NCBI GenBank assembly: GCA_045546735.1 | Contig: JAZQDJ010000033.1 | Location: 1-5,548, forward strand | DNA length: 5,548 bases | Origin: SVFI01 sp045546735 | GTDB lineage: Bacteria > Bacillota > Clostridia > Lachnospirales > Lachnospiraceae | Direction of reading: 5' to 3' | In this document: positions 1 through 5,431 of the stretch, in pieces | Layout: each line of letters starts with the position of its first letter | Position numbering within the stretch: position 1 is the first letter of the stretch | Translations under genes and position numbers: made by a program | Notes under the pieces: generated by a model | Seen by the model: only the letters and a program-made list of their open reading frames with translations | What the model was told of the DNA's origin: nothing | The model's database searches: none

Positions 1-191
1 CTGCGGGCAAGTTTCTTGCTTTTTCTTCTGTTTCTTGCCCACGGTTTGTAGGCGGATTCCCGGGGGAAGCTTGGACCGTGGGCACCTTTGGCTTGGTTTG
101 TTGTAAAACTTGCCCGCTCTTTTGGCTTCCCGGACAGCCTGCGCGCCGGGCTGCGGGCAAGTTTCTTGCTTTTTCTTCTGTTTCTTGCCCA
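1..191. repeat. Palindromic extragenic repeat cluster with a perfect 41-bp direct repeat
   Basis: The 41 bases at 1-41 recur exactly at 151-191. Each copy is bounded by the inverted heptamers GGGCAAG (5-11; 155-161) and CTTGCCC (34-40; 184-190). A perfect 12-bp inverted repeat pairs 106-117 (AAACTTGCCCGC) with 153-164. A perfect 10-bp inverted repeat pairs 36-45 (TGCCCACGGT) with 75-84. Shorter GC-rich palindromes lie inside the loops (CCCGG at 129-133 with CCGGG at 146-150). No coding frame on either strand looks real here. The region resembles a REP-like or degenerate MITE-like array downstream of the leftward operon. The first copy starts at the window edge, so the array may extend further left. 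Confidence 0.8.
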
Positions 192-207
192 ATGAACTGC
201 ACGCGCT

Positions 208-232
208 CCCATAATTAGTCTTAATCTATGGG
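208..232. other. Stem-loop downstream of the radical SAM gene
   Basis: CCCATA (208-213) pairs with TATGGG (227-232). The stem continues with ATTA (214-217) against TAAT (222-225) across a single bulged C at 226, leaving a loop of about four bases. It lies 34 bp past the stop codon of the leftward radical SAM gene and could end or stabilise the operon transcript, but no clear U-tract follows on the minus strand. A further GGGCAA (230-235)/TTGCCC (259-264) inverted repeat overlaps it and belongs to the same sequence family as the upstream repeat cluster. Confidence 0.45.
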
Positions 233-265
233 CAATTCTTTTCAAAAAAGCTATTTTCTTGCCCC

Positions 266-1774
266 CTATCTTATCGCATATTCAAACTTACAGATATTTT
301 CAGCCCCCATTTCTTTCAAACGCACCACAGACTTTTCTACATCCTCTTTTGTGTTGAAGCCTTGGATAAGCGGTACGCGGCAAATAACCTTCTCTGCCGG
401 AACACGCCCAAGCAGGTCTGTCAGATTGTAAATGACATCCTCATTGCTCCGCCCTGTATATGCACGGTATATTTCCTCATTCATATCCTTGATATCCACA
501 AACCATAAATCTACAAAGTCCAAAGCCTGCTCATATTTTTCATATGGAACATTCAAACTCGTCTCCACTGCCACATGAAGGTGCGGATTTTCCCCTTTAA
601 ATGCCCGGATATAATCCGGAGAAAGCATCGGCTCGCCCCCACCAAACGTCACTCCGCCACCTGACATTTCAAAATATACAACATCTTTTTTAATCAAATC
701 GGTCAACTCATGCTGCGACATAGCTGCATTCATCGGAAATACGTTGATATAATCTTTGTTCAGACAATATTTGCAGCCCAAATGGCAATCGTTCATCACA
801 ACAAGCGTACGTATTCCCGGTCCGTCACTATCCTCCCTCAGACGGACAACTCCGTTGATTTGTGCATAGACACTGCCACTATAGCATTTCGTCCCGCCGT
901 AAACCTTCTGATACAATTCCTCCGAATACGCCTCACACTGCTTGCAAGATCCCTTGCATGGTCCCTGATATACACAGGAATACTCTTTTGTTTTCACATC
1001 ATGCTTTTCTTTAAAACTTATTCTGTATTTCTTGAGTTTCTTGCACATTTCCCGCCCATCCGTCGGAGCAATGCTCTCATAGACCGACGTTTCCTGCCTC
1101 TTAACTTTCTCAAGATCCTCGTCACAGATTTCAATCTTTTCATATGTATGCTTTTCCGTATGATAGAGCCACAACTCCTCCTTCGGAACCGCCGAAAGCG
1201 TATCAAGCTGCGAGACGGCATTCACAATTTCTTCGCGGAGCAGTTCATGGCAGACTTGATTATTCTCTAACATTTCATCAACCTTAGAATCATCATATTC
1301 CTGTACCGGTATAATCGGCGCACGGTTAAAAAATGCAATCGAGTCCAGCTGTTCAACAGCATCTACATACTTTAATAAAAAGCGTTCCTTCTCTTCGCGG
1401 ACCGGGATGTTTACATCCTTTAACACATGGAGACGGAATCCTCTTTCTTTTTTCAGTTTCAAAAAGTATTCGAAAAGCTGTGCAGAAAATGTTTTTTCGC
1501 CCAGCGCAAGCACAATTTCCTGCTCAAGGCCGACAGCGTCATCAATTTTATACAAATAATCTCTGTTGTCATATAAGTCGTCTCCCTCACGGCTCATCCC
1601 GAAAACAATCTGTCTATAATAGTCTTTTCCGTACTTTTCTACATCCCATAAGCGAATCAGCCTTCTTTCTTTTTTGGGCTTCATATCCTCGTCATAGTCC
1701 AAAACTTTGATTCCGAAGGAGTCGCCGCCGAAATCCGGCCAAATATTTTCATTGTAGTTATAAAAAATTTTCAT
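266..1774 (-). CDS. Radical SAM protein, glycyl-radical-enzyme activase-like, with novel N-terminal domain
   Basis: This 502-residue protein has a C-terminal radical SAM domain. Visible are a DGPGIRT motif (about 317-323) as in PflA-type activases, the CX3CX2C cluster ligands C330, C334 and C337 that bind the SAM-cleaving [4Fe-4S] cluster, a GGVTFGGGEP segment (about 373-382), and a VDIKDMNEEIYRAYTG stretch typical of GRE activases. A second cysteine group, CX5CX3CX2C (C267, C273, C277, C280, with C297 nearby), lies just before the radical SAM domain, whereas GRE activases usually carry their ferredoxin insert after the CX3CX2C motif. The first 260 residues match nothing I recognise with certainty. 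The C-terminus stops soon after the last barrel elements, shorter than PflA. I chose ATG at 1774 because AAAGGAG lies 7 nt upstream; the TTG at 1780 would touch the binding site. It is the last gene of the operon, 42 bp after its neighbour. No glycyl radical enzyme is in the window, so the substrate is unknown. Confidence 0.85.
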   Translation of the reverse strand: MKIFYNYNENIWPDFGGDSFGIKVLDYDEDMKPKKERRLIRLWDVEKYGKDYYRQIVFGMSREGDDLYDNRDYLYKIDDAVGLEQEIVLALGEKTFSAQLFEYFLKLKKERGFRLHVLKDVNIPVREEKERFLLKYVDAVEQLDSIAFFNRAPIIPVQEYDDSKVDEMLENNQVCHELLREEIVNAVSQLDTLSAVPKEELWLYHTEKHTYEKIEICDEDLEKVKRQETSVYESIAPTDGREMCKKLKKYRISFKEKHDVKTKEYSCVYQGPCKGSCKQCEAYSEELYQKVYGGTKCYSGSVYAQINGVVRLREDSDGPGIRTLVVMNDCHLGCKYCLNKDYINVFPMNAAMSQHELTDLIKKDVVYFEMSGGGVTFGGGEPMLSPDYIRAFKGENPHLHVAVETSLNVPYEKYEQALDFVDLWFVDIKDMNEEIYRAYTGRSNEDVIYNLTDLLGRVPAEKVICRVPLIQGFNTKEDVEKSVVRLKEMGAENICKFEYAIR

Positions 1775-1816
1775 AAGCAAACTCCTTTCTGTTTATTACG
1801 GCAACTACTGTCATGT

Positions 1817-2095
1817 CTACAAAATGTGCCAAAGCGGTATGTAATTTCCTTCCTCATTTACAGCGCCGATTTTGGCATTTGCTTCATAAAACGCTCTGTC
1901 CCTCTCCAATGCTTTATTCAGCACCTGTTTTTCTTTTTCCGTCGCCGGTCTCCAATTCAGGCTCTTATAAATCTGTTCTCTACGGCAGAACTCCCTGTGC
2001 TGCTGCAGAATATCCTCTCTGTCAAACTCGTCCATTTCCTTGTATTGTGCATATGTCATGTTTTTATGTTCACGCAGCCACGCCTTTAACTTCAC
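1817..2095 (-). CDS. Small charged protein of unknown function
   Basis: This is a 92-residue protein with no family I recognise. It is rich in Lys, Arg, Glu and Asp, has one cysteine (C37), no signal peptide and no membrane segment, and looks mostly helical from residue 14 to about 74. It ends in a more hydrophobic tail (NYIPLWHIL). It starts at GTG, one base after the TGA of the methyltransferase gene, with GAGG inside the end of that gene serving as binding site, so translation is probably coupled. The tight coupling suggests a small partner or adaptor of the methyltransferase, or of the radical SAM enzyme that follows. That role is inference from position only. The frame is open for its full length and fits the operon without overlap, which supports a real gene. 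Confidence 0.72.
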   Translation of the reverse strand: MKLKAWLREHKNMTYAQYKEMDEFDREDILQQHREFCRREQIYKSLNWRPATEKEKQVLNKALERDRAFYEANAKIGAVNEEGNYIPLWHIL

Positions 2096-2096
2096 C

Positions 2097-3257
2097 TCAA
2101 AACACCTCTTCTGTCTCTTTCATCAGTTCCATCACCGTTTCCGGCCTCAAATAATAATCCAAGTGCTCCGGTCTGCTGATTTTTGCATCTCGCAAAAGGC
2201 GCTTCACATAGTCCGCTTTTCTTTGTTCCTCTTTCGGAATCCCCGGTATATCCTTTTCACCTAAAGTCGGATCAATGTTCTTTAAAAAGCACTCTATCAT
2301 TTCAAGCCATACATATTCCAGCATAAGTGACACAATTGATTTCTCAATCCAATAGTCAATCTTTGTCTTTTTCCATTTTCTGCCGGCTTCTTTTGCCGCA
2401 AAATAGGATTCTATGTCATCGACTCCGAGCCATATATCAGCAAAACAATAGTCAAAAACACCATCCTCCATCTGTTTTAAGTATTCAACGGCATCTCCTT
2501 TTATGATTTTAATCTTGTGTGCATTTCCAAACTGCGGAAGAATATATTTTTCAAACAACCGGATAACATCTTCTTCTATTTCAACAATGGTAACAGACTC
2601 TACGTCCTCTTTTTCGGACGCCATGTAAGCAAAATAACCCATACCGCATCCGAGGGTTAAAACTTTTCCTTTTGCCCGGCCAATCGGCTCTTTCATTGTA
2701 AAAACTTCATTCGGTGTCACTGACATCCACGTACGGCCGATACTCTTTTGGCTAATAAGAGGATATCGAAATGTTTCCGTAAAACAGCCGATTCTCGGTA
2801 CATCCACAGGAAGTGCTTCCAATCGGCGGGGAACGTCATATATTTGCAGTTCAAACGGCTGCATTTCTTCATAAGTCAATTCAAAATCGCCATATGTCTG
2901 ATTTTCAAATTTGATGTTTTTAAAATATGGATTCTCGACAAAGTCCTTTGTATCAAAAAGAATACTTTCGTGCTCCAACAGTTCCATCATCCAGCGCCGC
3001 TCTTTTGCATTGACACGTCCTGACATAAGCTGCGTTTCAATCATATTCAGAAGCACAATTTTTTCTACGGAATCCATCGGCTCACCTTCCTCGATTCCGT
3101 TTTTTCTCATTTCCTGTGCCTGCTCCATCCATTTTTCAAGATTGTCCGGCTGACACCCGGAATTTGTCAAAATTGAGTTCATCGTCATTGACATCTGACG
3201 CGCCTGCATCATCATTTCAATTTTTTCTATTAACCTTTTTGTCGTTTCTATTTTCAT
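2097..3257 (-). CDS. Class I SAM-dependent methyltransferase, spermidine-synthase-like fold, long N-terminal extension
   Basis: This 386-residue protein carries a Rossmann-type SAM-binding domain in its second half. Motif I is VLTLGCGMGYFAYMAS (about 199-214), the post-I acidic strand is VTIVEIEED (about 222-230, E226 a likely ribose contact), then GDA (254-256) and FDYCFADIW (about 268-276). The order and the ILPQF helix after the second strand resemble the spermidine-synthase-like group of methyltransferases. Residues 1-190 are an extension with a helical, methionine-rich start (MMMQARQMSMTMNSIL, about 15-30) that I cannot assign. A helical C-terminal tail of about 100 residues follows the catalytic core. 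ATG at 3257 has AAAGGAGG six bases upstream, but that site lies inside a perfect hairpin. The substrate is unknown. A true aminopropyltransferase is less likely because the usual polyamine-site motifs are not evident. Confidence 0.78.
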   Translation of the reverse strand: MKIETTKRLIEKIEMMMQARQMSMTMNSILTNSGCQPDNLEKWMEQAQEMRKNGIEEGEPMDSVEKIVLLNMIETQLMSGRVNAKERRWMMELLEHESILFDTKDFVENPYFKNIKFENQTYGDFELTYEEMQPFELQIYDVPRRLEALPVDVPRIGCFTETFRYPLISQKSIGRTWMSVTPNEVFTMKEPIGRAKGKVLTLGCGMGYFAYMASEKEDVESVTIVEIEEDVIRLFEKYILPQFGNAHKIKIIKGDAVEYLKQMEDGVFDYCFADIWLGVDDIESYFAAKEAGRKWKKTKIDYWIEKSIVSLMLEYVWLEMIECFLKNIDPTLGEKDIPGIPKEEQRKADYVKRLLRDAKISRPEHLDYYLRPETVMELMKETEEVF

Positions 3258-3291
3258 AAAAAACCTCCTTTAGAATAATTCTAAAGGAGGT
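3258..3291 (-). promoter_or_regulatory. Terminator-like hairpin that sequesters the methyltransferase Shine-Dalgarno
   Basis: Positions 3263-3291 form a perfect palindrome of 14 bp per arm with a one-base centre (3277). Read leftward, the first arm is ACCTCCTTTAGAAT, the second ends in AAAGGAGGT, and six U residues follow (complement of 3258-3263), immediately before the ATG at 3257. A stable stem plus U-run has the form of an intrinsic terminator. The second arm is also the binding site of the next gene, and the first arm matches the anti-Shine-Dalgarno ACCTCCTTT at the 3' end of 16S rRNA. The structure lies 15 bp after the FtsZ-paralog stop. It could reduce transcription into the last three genes, block translation of the methyltransferase, or both. 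Confidence 0.75.
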
Positions 3292-3306
3292 CTGTTGCCT
3301 TGTCAT

Positions 3307-4398
3307 TTAACTGCTGGTATAACTCTTCTGCTTTCTTCTGCTGTCCTGCAAAAACGGGGGCATCACCAGTTCAACTTCTTTTGTCACTGTCGGCTGCTTT
3401 AACTCTTTGATAAGCGGACTCGGCATTACAGGGACTGTCTTTTTCGGTTTCGACATTCCTGTTGCAATCAACGTCACAACAATTTTTTCTTCATCAAAAT
3501 CTTCCTCTGTAACCGTTCCCCAAATAATATTTACGTTTTCTCCCGCAAGTTCCCTGACATAAGTAATGGCTTCGTTCAGCGATACAATATTTACCTTTCC
3601 GCTCGTATTGACTAAAAGGTTTTCAGCTCCCTCAATCGAAGTTTCAAGAAGCGGTGAATTTACTGCCTGTTTTACAGCCTCTAACACCGAACAATCTACA
3701 TCGACCGTTCCGATACCGAGATGTCCGATGCCTTTGTTCAAAAGCGTTGCACGCAAATCGTTGAAGTCCAAATTGACAATGCCTCGGTTTCTCACGATTT
3801 TTGTTATACCGTCTATCGTATATTTTAAAACCGAATCAGCCACCTCAAAAGCATCTTCTAAAAGCAGTGGTTTATCTGCCAAGCCAATTAATCTGTCATT
3901 CGGAATCACAAGAAGCGTATCCACATTTGCCTTCATCTTTTCGATTCCGCTCTGTGCTGCCGTAATACGCGGTGTATTTTCAAAAGAACACGGTTTGGTC
4001 ACAACGCCTATTGTCAAAATCTCTGCATCTTTACAGCACTTTGCAATTACAGGGGCTGCTCCGGTACCGGTACCGCCTCCCATTCCGCACGCAATAATGC
4101 ACATGTCTGCTCCTTCTATTGATGCTTTGATTTCCTCAACACTTTCAAGCGCTGCCGCCTCGCCGATGGCCGGGTCTGCACCTGCCCCGTATCCTTTCGT
4201 CAATTTGTTACCGATTTGAATTTTCTTATCTGCCTTGCATTCCATGAGCACCTGTACATCTGTATTTACTGCTATGTAGTTAACGTCTGCTAACTTTGAT
4301 TCTATCATTCTGTCCAGCGCATTATTTCCTCCGCCGCCCACACCGATCACAACTATCTTAGGTCCATCTACAGGCTTGTCAAATTTTACTTCTAACAT
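3307..4398 (-). CDS. FtsZ paralog (tubulin-family GTPase)
   Basis: This 363-residue protein has the complete FtsZ GTPase layout. The N-terminal glycine loop is VIGVGGGGNNALDRM (about 17-31), the T3-region AVNTD is at 43-47, the tubulin/FtsZ signature GMGGGTGTGAAP lies at 105-116, and PNDRL at 166-170. The synergy (T7) loop NLDFND is at 209-214, with D211 and D214 in the place of the catalytic aspartates. Polymerisation with GTP hydrolysis is therefore expected. Differences from housekeeping FtsZ include PCSFENTPR where PFxFEGxxR is usual, NKGIGHLGIG for NKGSALMGIG, and a short linker (about 317-344). A C-terminal peptide, VMPPFLQDSRRKQ, resembles the FtsA/ZipA/SepF-binding tail. The start at 4398 has GGAGG 7 nt upstream. 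No ftsA or other dcw gene is near. The phage-type regulators next to it suggest an accessory copy, so I give no ftsZ symbol, although a displaced sole ftsZ cannot be excluded. Confidence 0.9.
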   Translation of the reverse strand: MLEVKFDKPVDGPKIVVIGVGGGGNNALDRMIESKLADVNYIAVNTDVQVLMECKADKKIQIGNKLTKGYGAGADPAIGEAAALESVEEIKASIEGADMCIIACGMGGGTGTGAAPVIAKCCKDAEILTIGVVTKPCSFENTPRITAAQSGIEKMKANVDTLLVIPNDRLIGLADKPLLLEDAFEVADSVLKYTIDGITKIVRNRGIVNLDFNDLRATLLNKGIGHLGIGTVDVDCSVLEAVKQAVNSPLLETSIEGAENLLVNTSGKVNIVSLNEAITYVRELAGENVNIIWGTVTEEDFDEEKIVVTLIATGMSKPKKTVPVMPSPLIKELKQPTVTKEVELVMPPFLQDSRRKQKSYTSS

Positions 4399-4410
4399 CC
4401 TTTTTCCTCC
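4399..4410 (-). promoter_or_regulatory. Ribosome binding site fixing the FtsZ-paralog start
   Basis: GGAGG (complement of 4406-4410) lies 7 nt upstream of the ATG at 4398. It decides the start: the frame stays open to 4509, but the extra 37 codons run across the promoter and operator DNA, and no FtsZ homology lies there. Confidence 0.85.
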
Positions 4411-4433
4411 AATCGCATAAATGCATTTTTGTA

Positions 4434-4449
4434 GTTGCATTTTTGCAAC
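4434..4449. promoter_or_regulatory. Operator-like palindrome, site 1 (FtsZ leader)
   Basis: GTTGCATTTTTGCAAC is a perfect palindrome: GTTGCA, four T, TGCAAC. It lies just downstream of the predicted FtsZ-operon start point, where a bound repressor would block transcription. The 15-bp core AGTTGCATTTTTGCA (4433-4447) recurs exactly at 4494-4508. The divergent XRE protein is the natural candidate ligand; this is inferred from position and symmetry. Confidence 0.65.
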
Positions 4450-4459
4450 TCCTATTTTG

Positions 4460-4488
4460 ACTATAGCCTTTTTGCAACTTTTTGTCAA
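4460..4488 (-). promoter_or_regulatory. Leftward sigma-A promoter of the FtsZ operon
   Basis: Reading the minus strand, TTGACA (complement of 4483-4488) is followed by exactly 17 bp and then TATAGT (complement of 4460-4465). This is a consensus -35 and a one-mismatch -10. Transcription would begin near 4453, giving a leader of about 55 nt before the ATG at 4398. The middle operator-like half-site lies in the spacer, and a full site lies just past the start point, so the promoter is strong but likely repressed. Confidence 0.85.
4463..4478. promoter_or_regulatory. Operator-like half-site, site 2 (inside leftward promoter)
   Basis: TTTTTGCAAC (4469-4478) repeats the right half of the site 1 palindrome, while the left half is degenerate. 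It overlaps the -10 edge and spacer of the leftward promoter. Its virtual centre is about 29 bp from site 1 and 32 bp from site 3, close to three helical turns each. TGCAACTT (4473-4480) also forms an 8-bp inverted repeat with AAGTTGCA (4493-4500). Confidence 0.45.
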
Positions 4489-4493
4489 TAACA

Positions 4494-4510
4494 AGTTGCA
4501 TTTTTGCACT
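4494..4510. promoter_or_regulatory. Operator-like palindrome, site 3 (next to XRE promoter)
   Basis: The core AGTTGCATTTTTGCA (4494-4508) is an exact 15-bp copy of site 1, with the last two symmetric bases changed. It lies upstream of the leftward -35 box and over the likely -35 region of the rightward regulator genes, so a repressor bound here could autoregulate them. Confidence 0.6.
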
Positions 4511-4530
4511 TTTTGTATTATCCTTATAGT
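4504..4530 (+). promoter_or_regulatory. Possible promoter of the XRE/ImmA genes
   Basis: TTGCAC (4504-4509) and TATAGT (4525-4530) are separated by 15 bp, shorter than ideal. TATTAT (4516-4521) is an alternative -10. Either would place the start just upstream of the binding site GAAAGGTAGG before the ATG at 4554. The overlap with operator-like site 3 fits autoregulation. The promoter is weaker by sequence than the divergent leftward one. Confidence 0.4.
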
Positions 4531-4553
4531 ATCAACGAAAGGTAGGTGCCCCT

Positions 4554-4964
4554 ATGACGATAGGTGAACGCATTAAGAAAATCAGAACTGAGAAAAAAAT
4601 CCCTGTAGATTATCTTGCAAAAGAATTGGGAGTTTCTAAGACAACGATATATCGCTACGAGGATTCCACAATCGAGAAGATTCCTCTTCGAATCTTCGAC
4701 CGGTTATGTATATTGCTTGAAGTTTCCCCTGCACAGTTAATGGGGAATGCGGACGTTCCTGCTGAGAAACCGGAACTTCCTTCTGAATTCCGTAATGCCC
4801 AGGATGCCATGGAATTTATTTTAAAAACTCCGACACTTGCAGCTTACGGCGGCTATGATCCGAACAGTATGAGTGACGAGACCATCGTTGATTTTGCAAA
4901 CGAAATCCTTCAGCAGCTGAAGCTCGTCAGTTATAAATACAGAAATATGGATATTCAGAGGTGA
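4554..4964 (+). CDS. XRE-family helix-turn-helix transcriptional regulator
   Basis: This 136-residue protein has a Cro/C1-type HTH over residues 3-63: IGERIKKIRTEKKIP, then LAKELGVSKTTIYRYE with the recognition helix around 28-36, and a closing LCILLEVSPAQLMG. The rest (about 70-136) is a C-terminal region without obvious catalytic residues and probably serves dimerisation or recognition by the peptidase. The protein is cytoplasmic. It starts divergently from the FtsZ operon and is followed after 4 bp by an ImmA/IrrE peptidase, the arrangement seen in ImmR/ImmA of ICEBs1 and related phage switches. By analogy it represses the divergent operon through the GTTGCA-TTTT-TGCAAC sites and is inactivated by the peptidase. 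The HTH family is clear; target and mechanism are inferred. Confidence 0.9.
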   Translation: MTIGERIKKIRTEKKIPVDYLAKELGVSKTTIYRYEDSTIEKIPLRIFDRLCILLEVSPAQLMGNADVPAEKPELPSEFRNAQDAMEFILKTPTLAAYGGYDPNSMSDETIVDFANEILQQLKLVSYKYRNMDIQR

Positions 4965-4968
4965 TTAT

Positions 4969-5406
4969 ATGACTGCAGAAGAAATTATTGCATTCGCCCG
5001 CGACATCAGGGCGTCGTGGCGCACGAATGATCCGTATAAGATTGCAGAACACTTAGGAATTGTTGTTCTTCATCGTGAAAACTGCATCAAAAATTTCACT
5101 GCACAGACAACGAAGTTCGACGGTTATCCGACCATCATTGCCATCAATGATGCTTTTACCGACCATTCAAAAAAAGTGCTGTGCGCACATGAACTCGGAC
5201 ATGCTCTTCTTCACGAAAACTGCATCAACCATTTCGCCATTACGAGCAATAATGTCAGTGCCAACGTAGAACAGGAAGCAAATCTTTTTGCTGTTGCTCT
5301 TCTGACAGAGCAGGATATTGATGCGGATTTAGTGATGCCGCTTCACAAAATGAACAACTATTTTCTCAAATCCATTTTGGATTACAATCTTAGTTTTAAA
5401 GAGTAA
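4969..5406 (+). CDS. ImmA/IrrE-family zinc metallopeptidase
   Basis: This 145-residue protein carries the zinc-binding motif HELGH (H74, E75, H78; context CAHELGHALLH). A downstream VEQEANLFAVALL segment (100-112) provides E103 as the probable third zinc ligand, the usual ImmA/IrrE signature. No signal peptide or membrane helix is seen, so it should act in the cytoplasm. The length is typical of stand-alone ImmA proteins. The ATG at 4969 lies 4 bp after the XRE stop, and AGAGG (4957-4961) serves as binding site, so the two are co-expressed. Family members cleave a partner XRE repressor to derepress mobile-element genes; here the expected substrate is the preceding XRE protein and the expected result is expression of the FtsZ operon. 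The trigger is unknown. Confidence 0.9.
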   Translation: MTAEEIIAFARDIRASWRTNDPYKIAEHLGIVVLHRENCIKNFTAQTTKFDGYPTIIAINDAFTDHSKKVLCAHELGHALLHENCINHFAITSNNVSANVEQEANLFAVALLTEQDIDADLVMPLHKMNNYFLKSILDYNLSFKE

Positions 5407-5431
5407 AATTGCAGGAAATTTTGCAAATTAA

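Noticed and set aside
1..191. CRISPR array
   Set aside because: There are only two exact copies 150 bp apart, with palindromic structure and no regular short spacers or cas genes.
710..1270. 186-codon rightward open frame inside the radical SAM gene
   Set aside because: It is antisense to a gene with clear catalytic motifs, and its product is a hydrophobic, arginine-rich sequence typical of a shadow frame.
1775..1780. TTG start for the radical SAM protein
   Set aside because: The TTG at 1780 lies one base from GGAG, too close. The ATG at 1774 has ideal 7-nt spacing.
2097..3257. Spermidine synthase (speE)
   Set aside because: The Rossmann core is similar, but the polyamine-binding motifs are not evident and the long N-terminal extension and context do not fit polyamine synthesis.
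3566..4219. 217-codon rightward open frame opposite the FtsZ gene
   Set aside because: It is antisense to the most conserved FtsZ motifs, and its low-complexity Ser/Pro/Ala composition mirrors the opposite strand.
4434..4449. Riboswitch or leader attenuator in the FtsZ 5' leader
   Set aside because: The leader is only about 55 nt, and its one hairpin is the same palindrome repeated outside the transcript, which fits a DNA operator better.
4399..4509. Upstream extension of the FtsZ frame by 37 codons
   Set aside because: It translates the operator repeats and the promoter itself, lies upstream of the predicted transcription start, and has no FtsZ similarity. The ATG at 4398 has a proper binding site.
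4554..5406. Type II toxin-antitoxin pair
   Set aside because: The XRE gene followed by a HELGH/E-ligand peptidase fits ImmR/ImmA-type regulation better. Some XRE-COG2856 pairs have been proposed as toxin-antitoxin, but here a divergent operon with operators gives a clear target.
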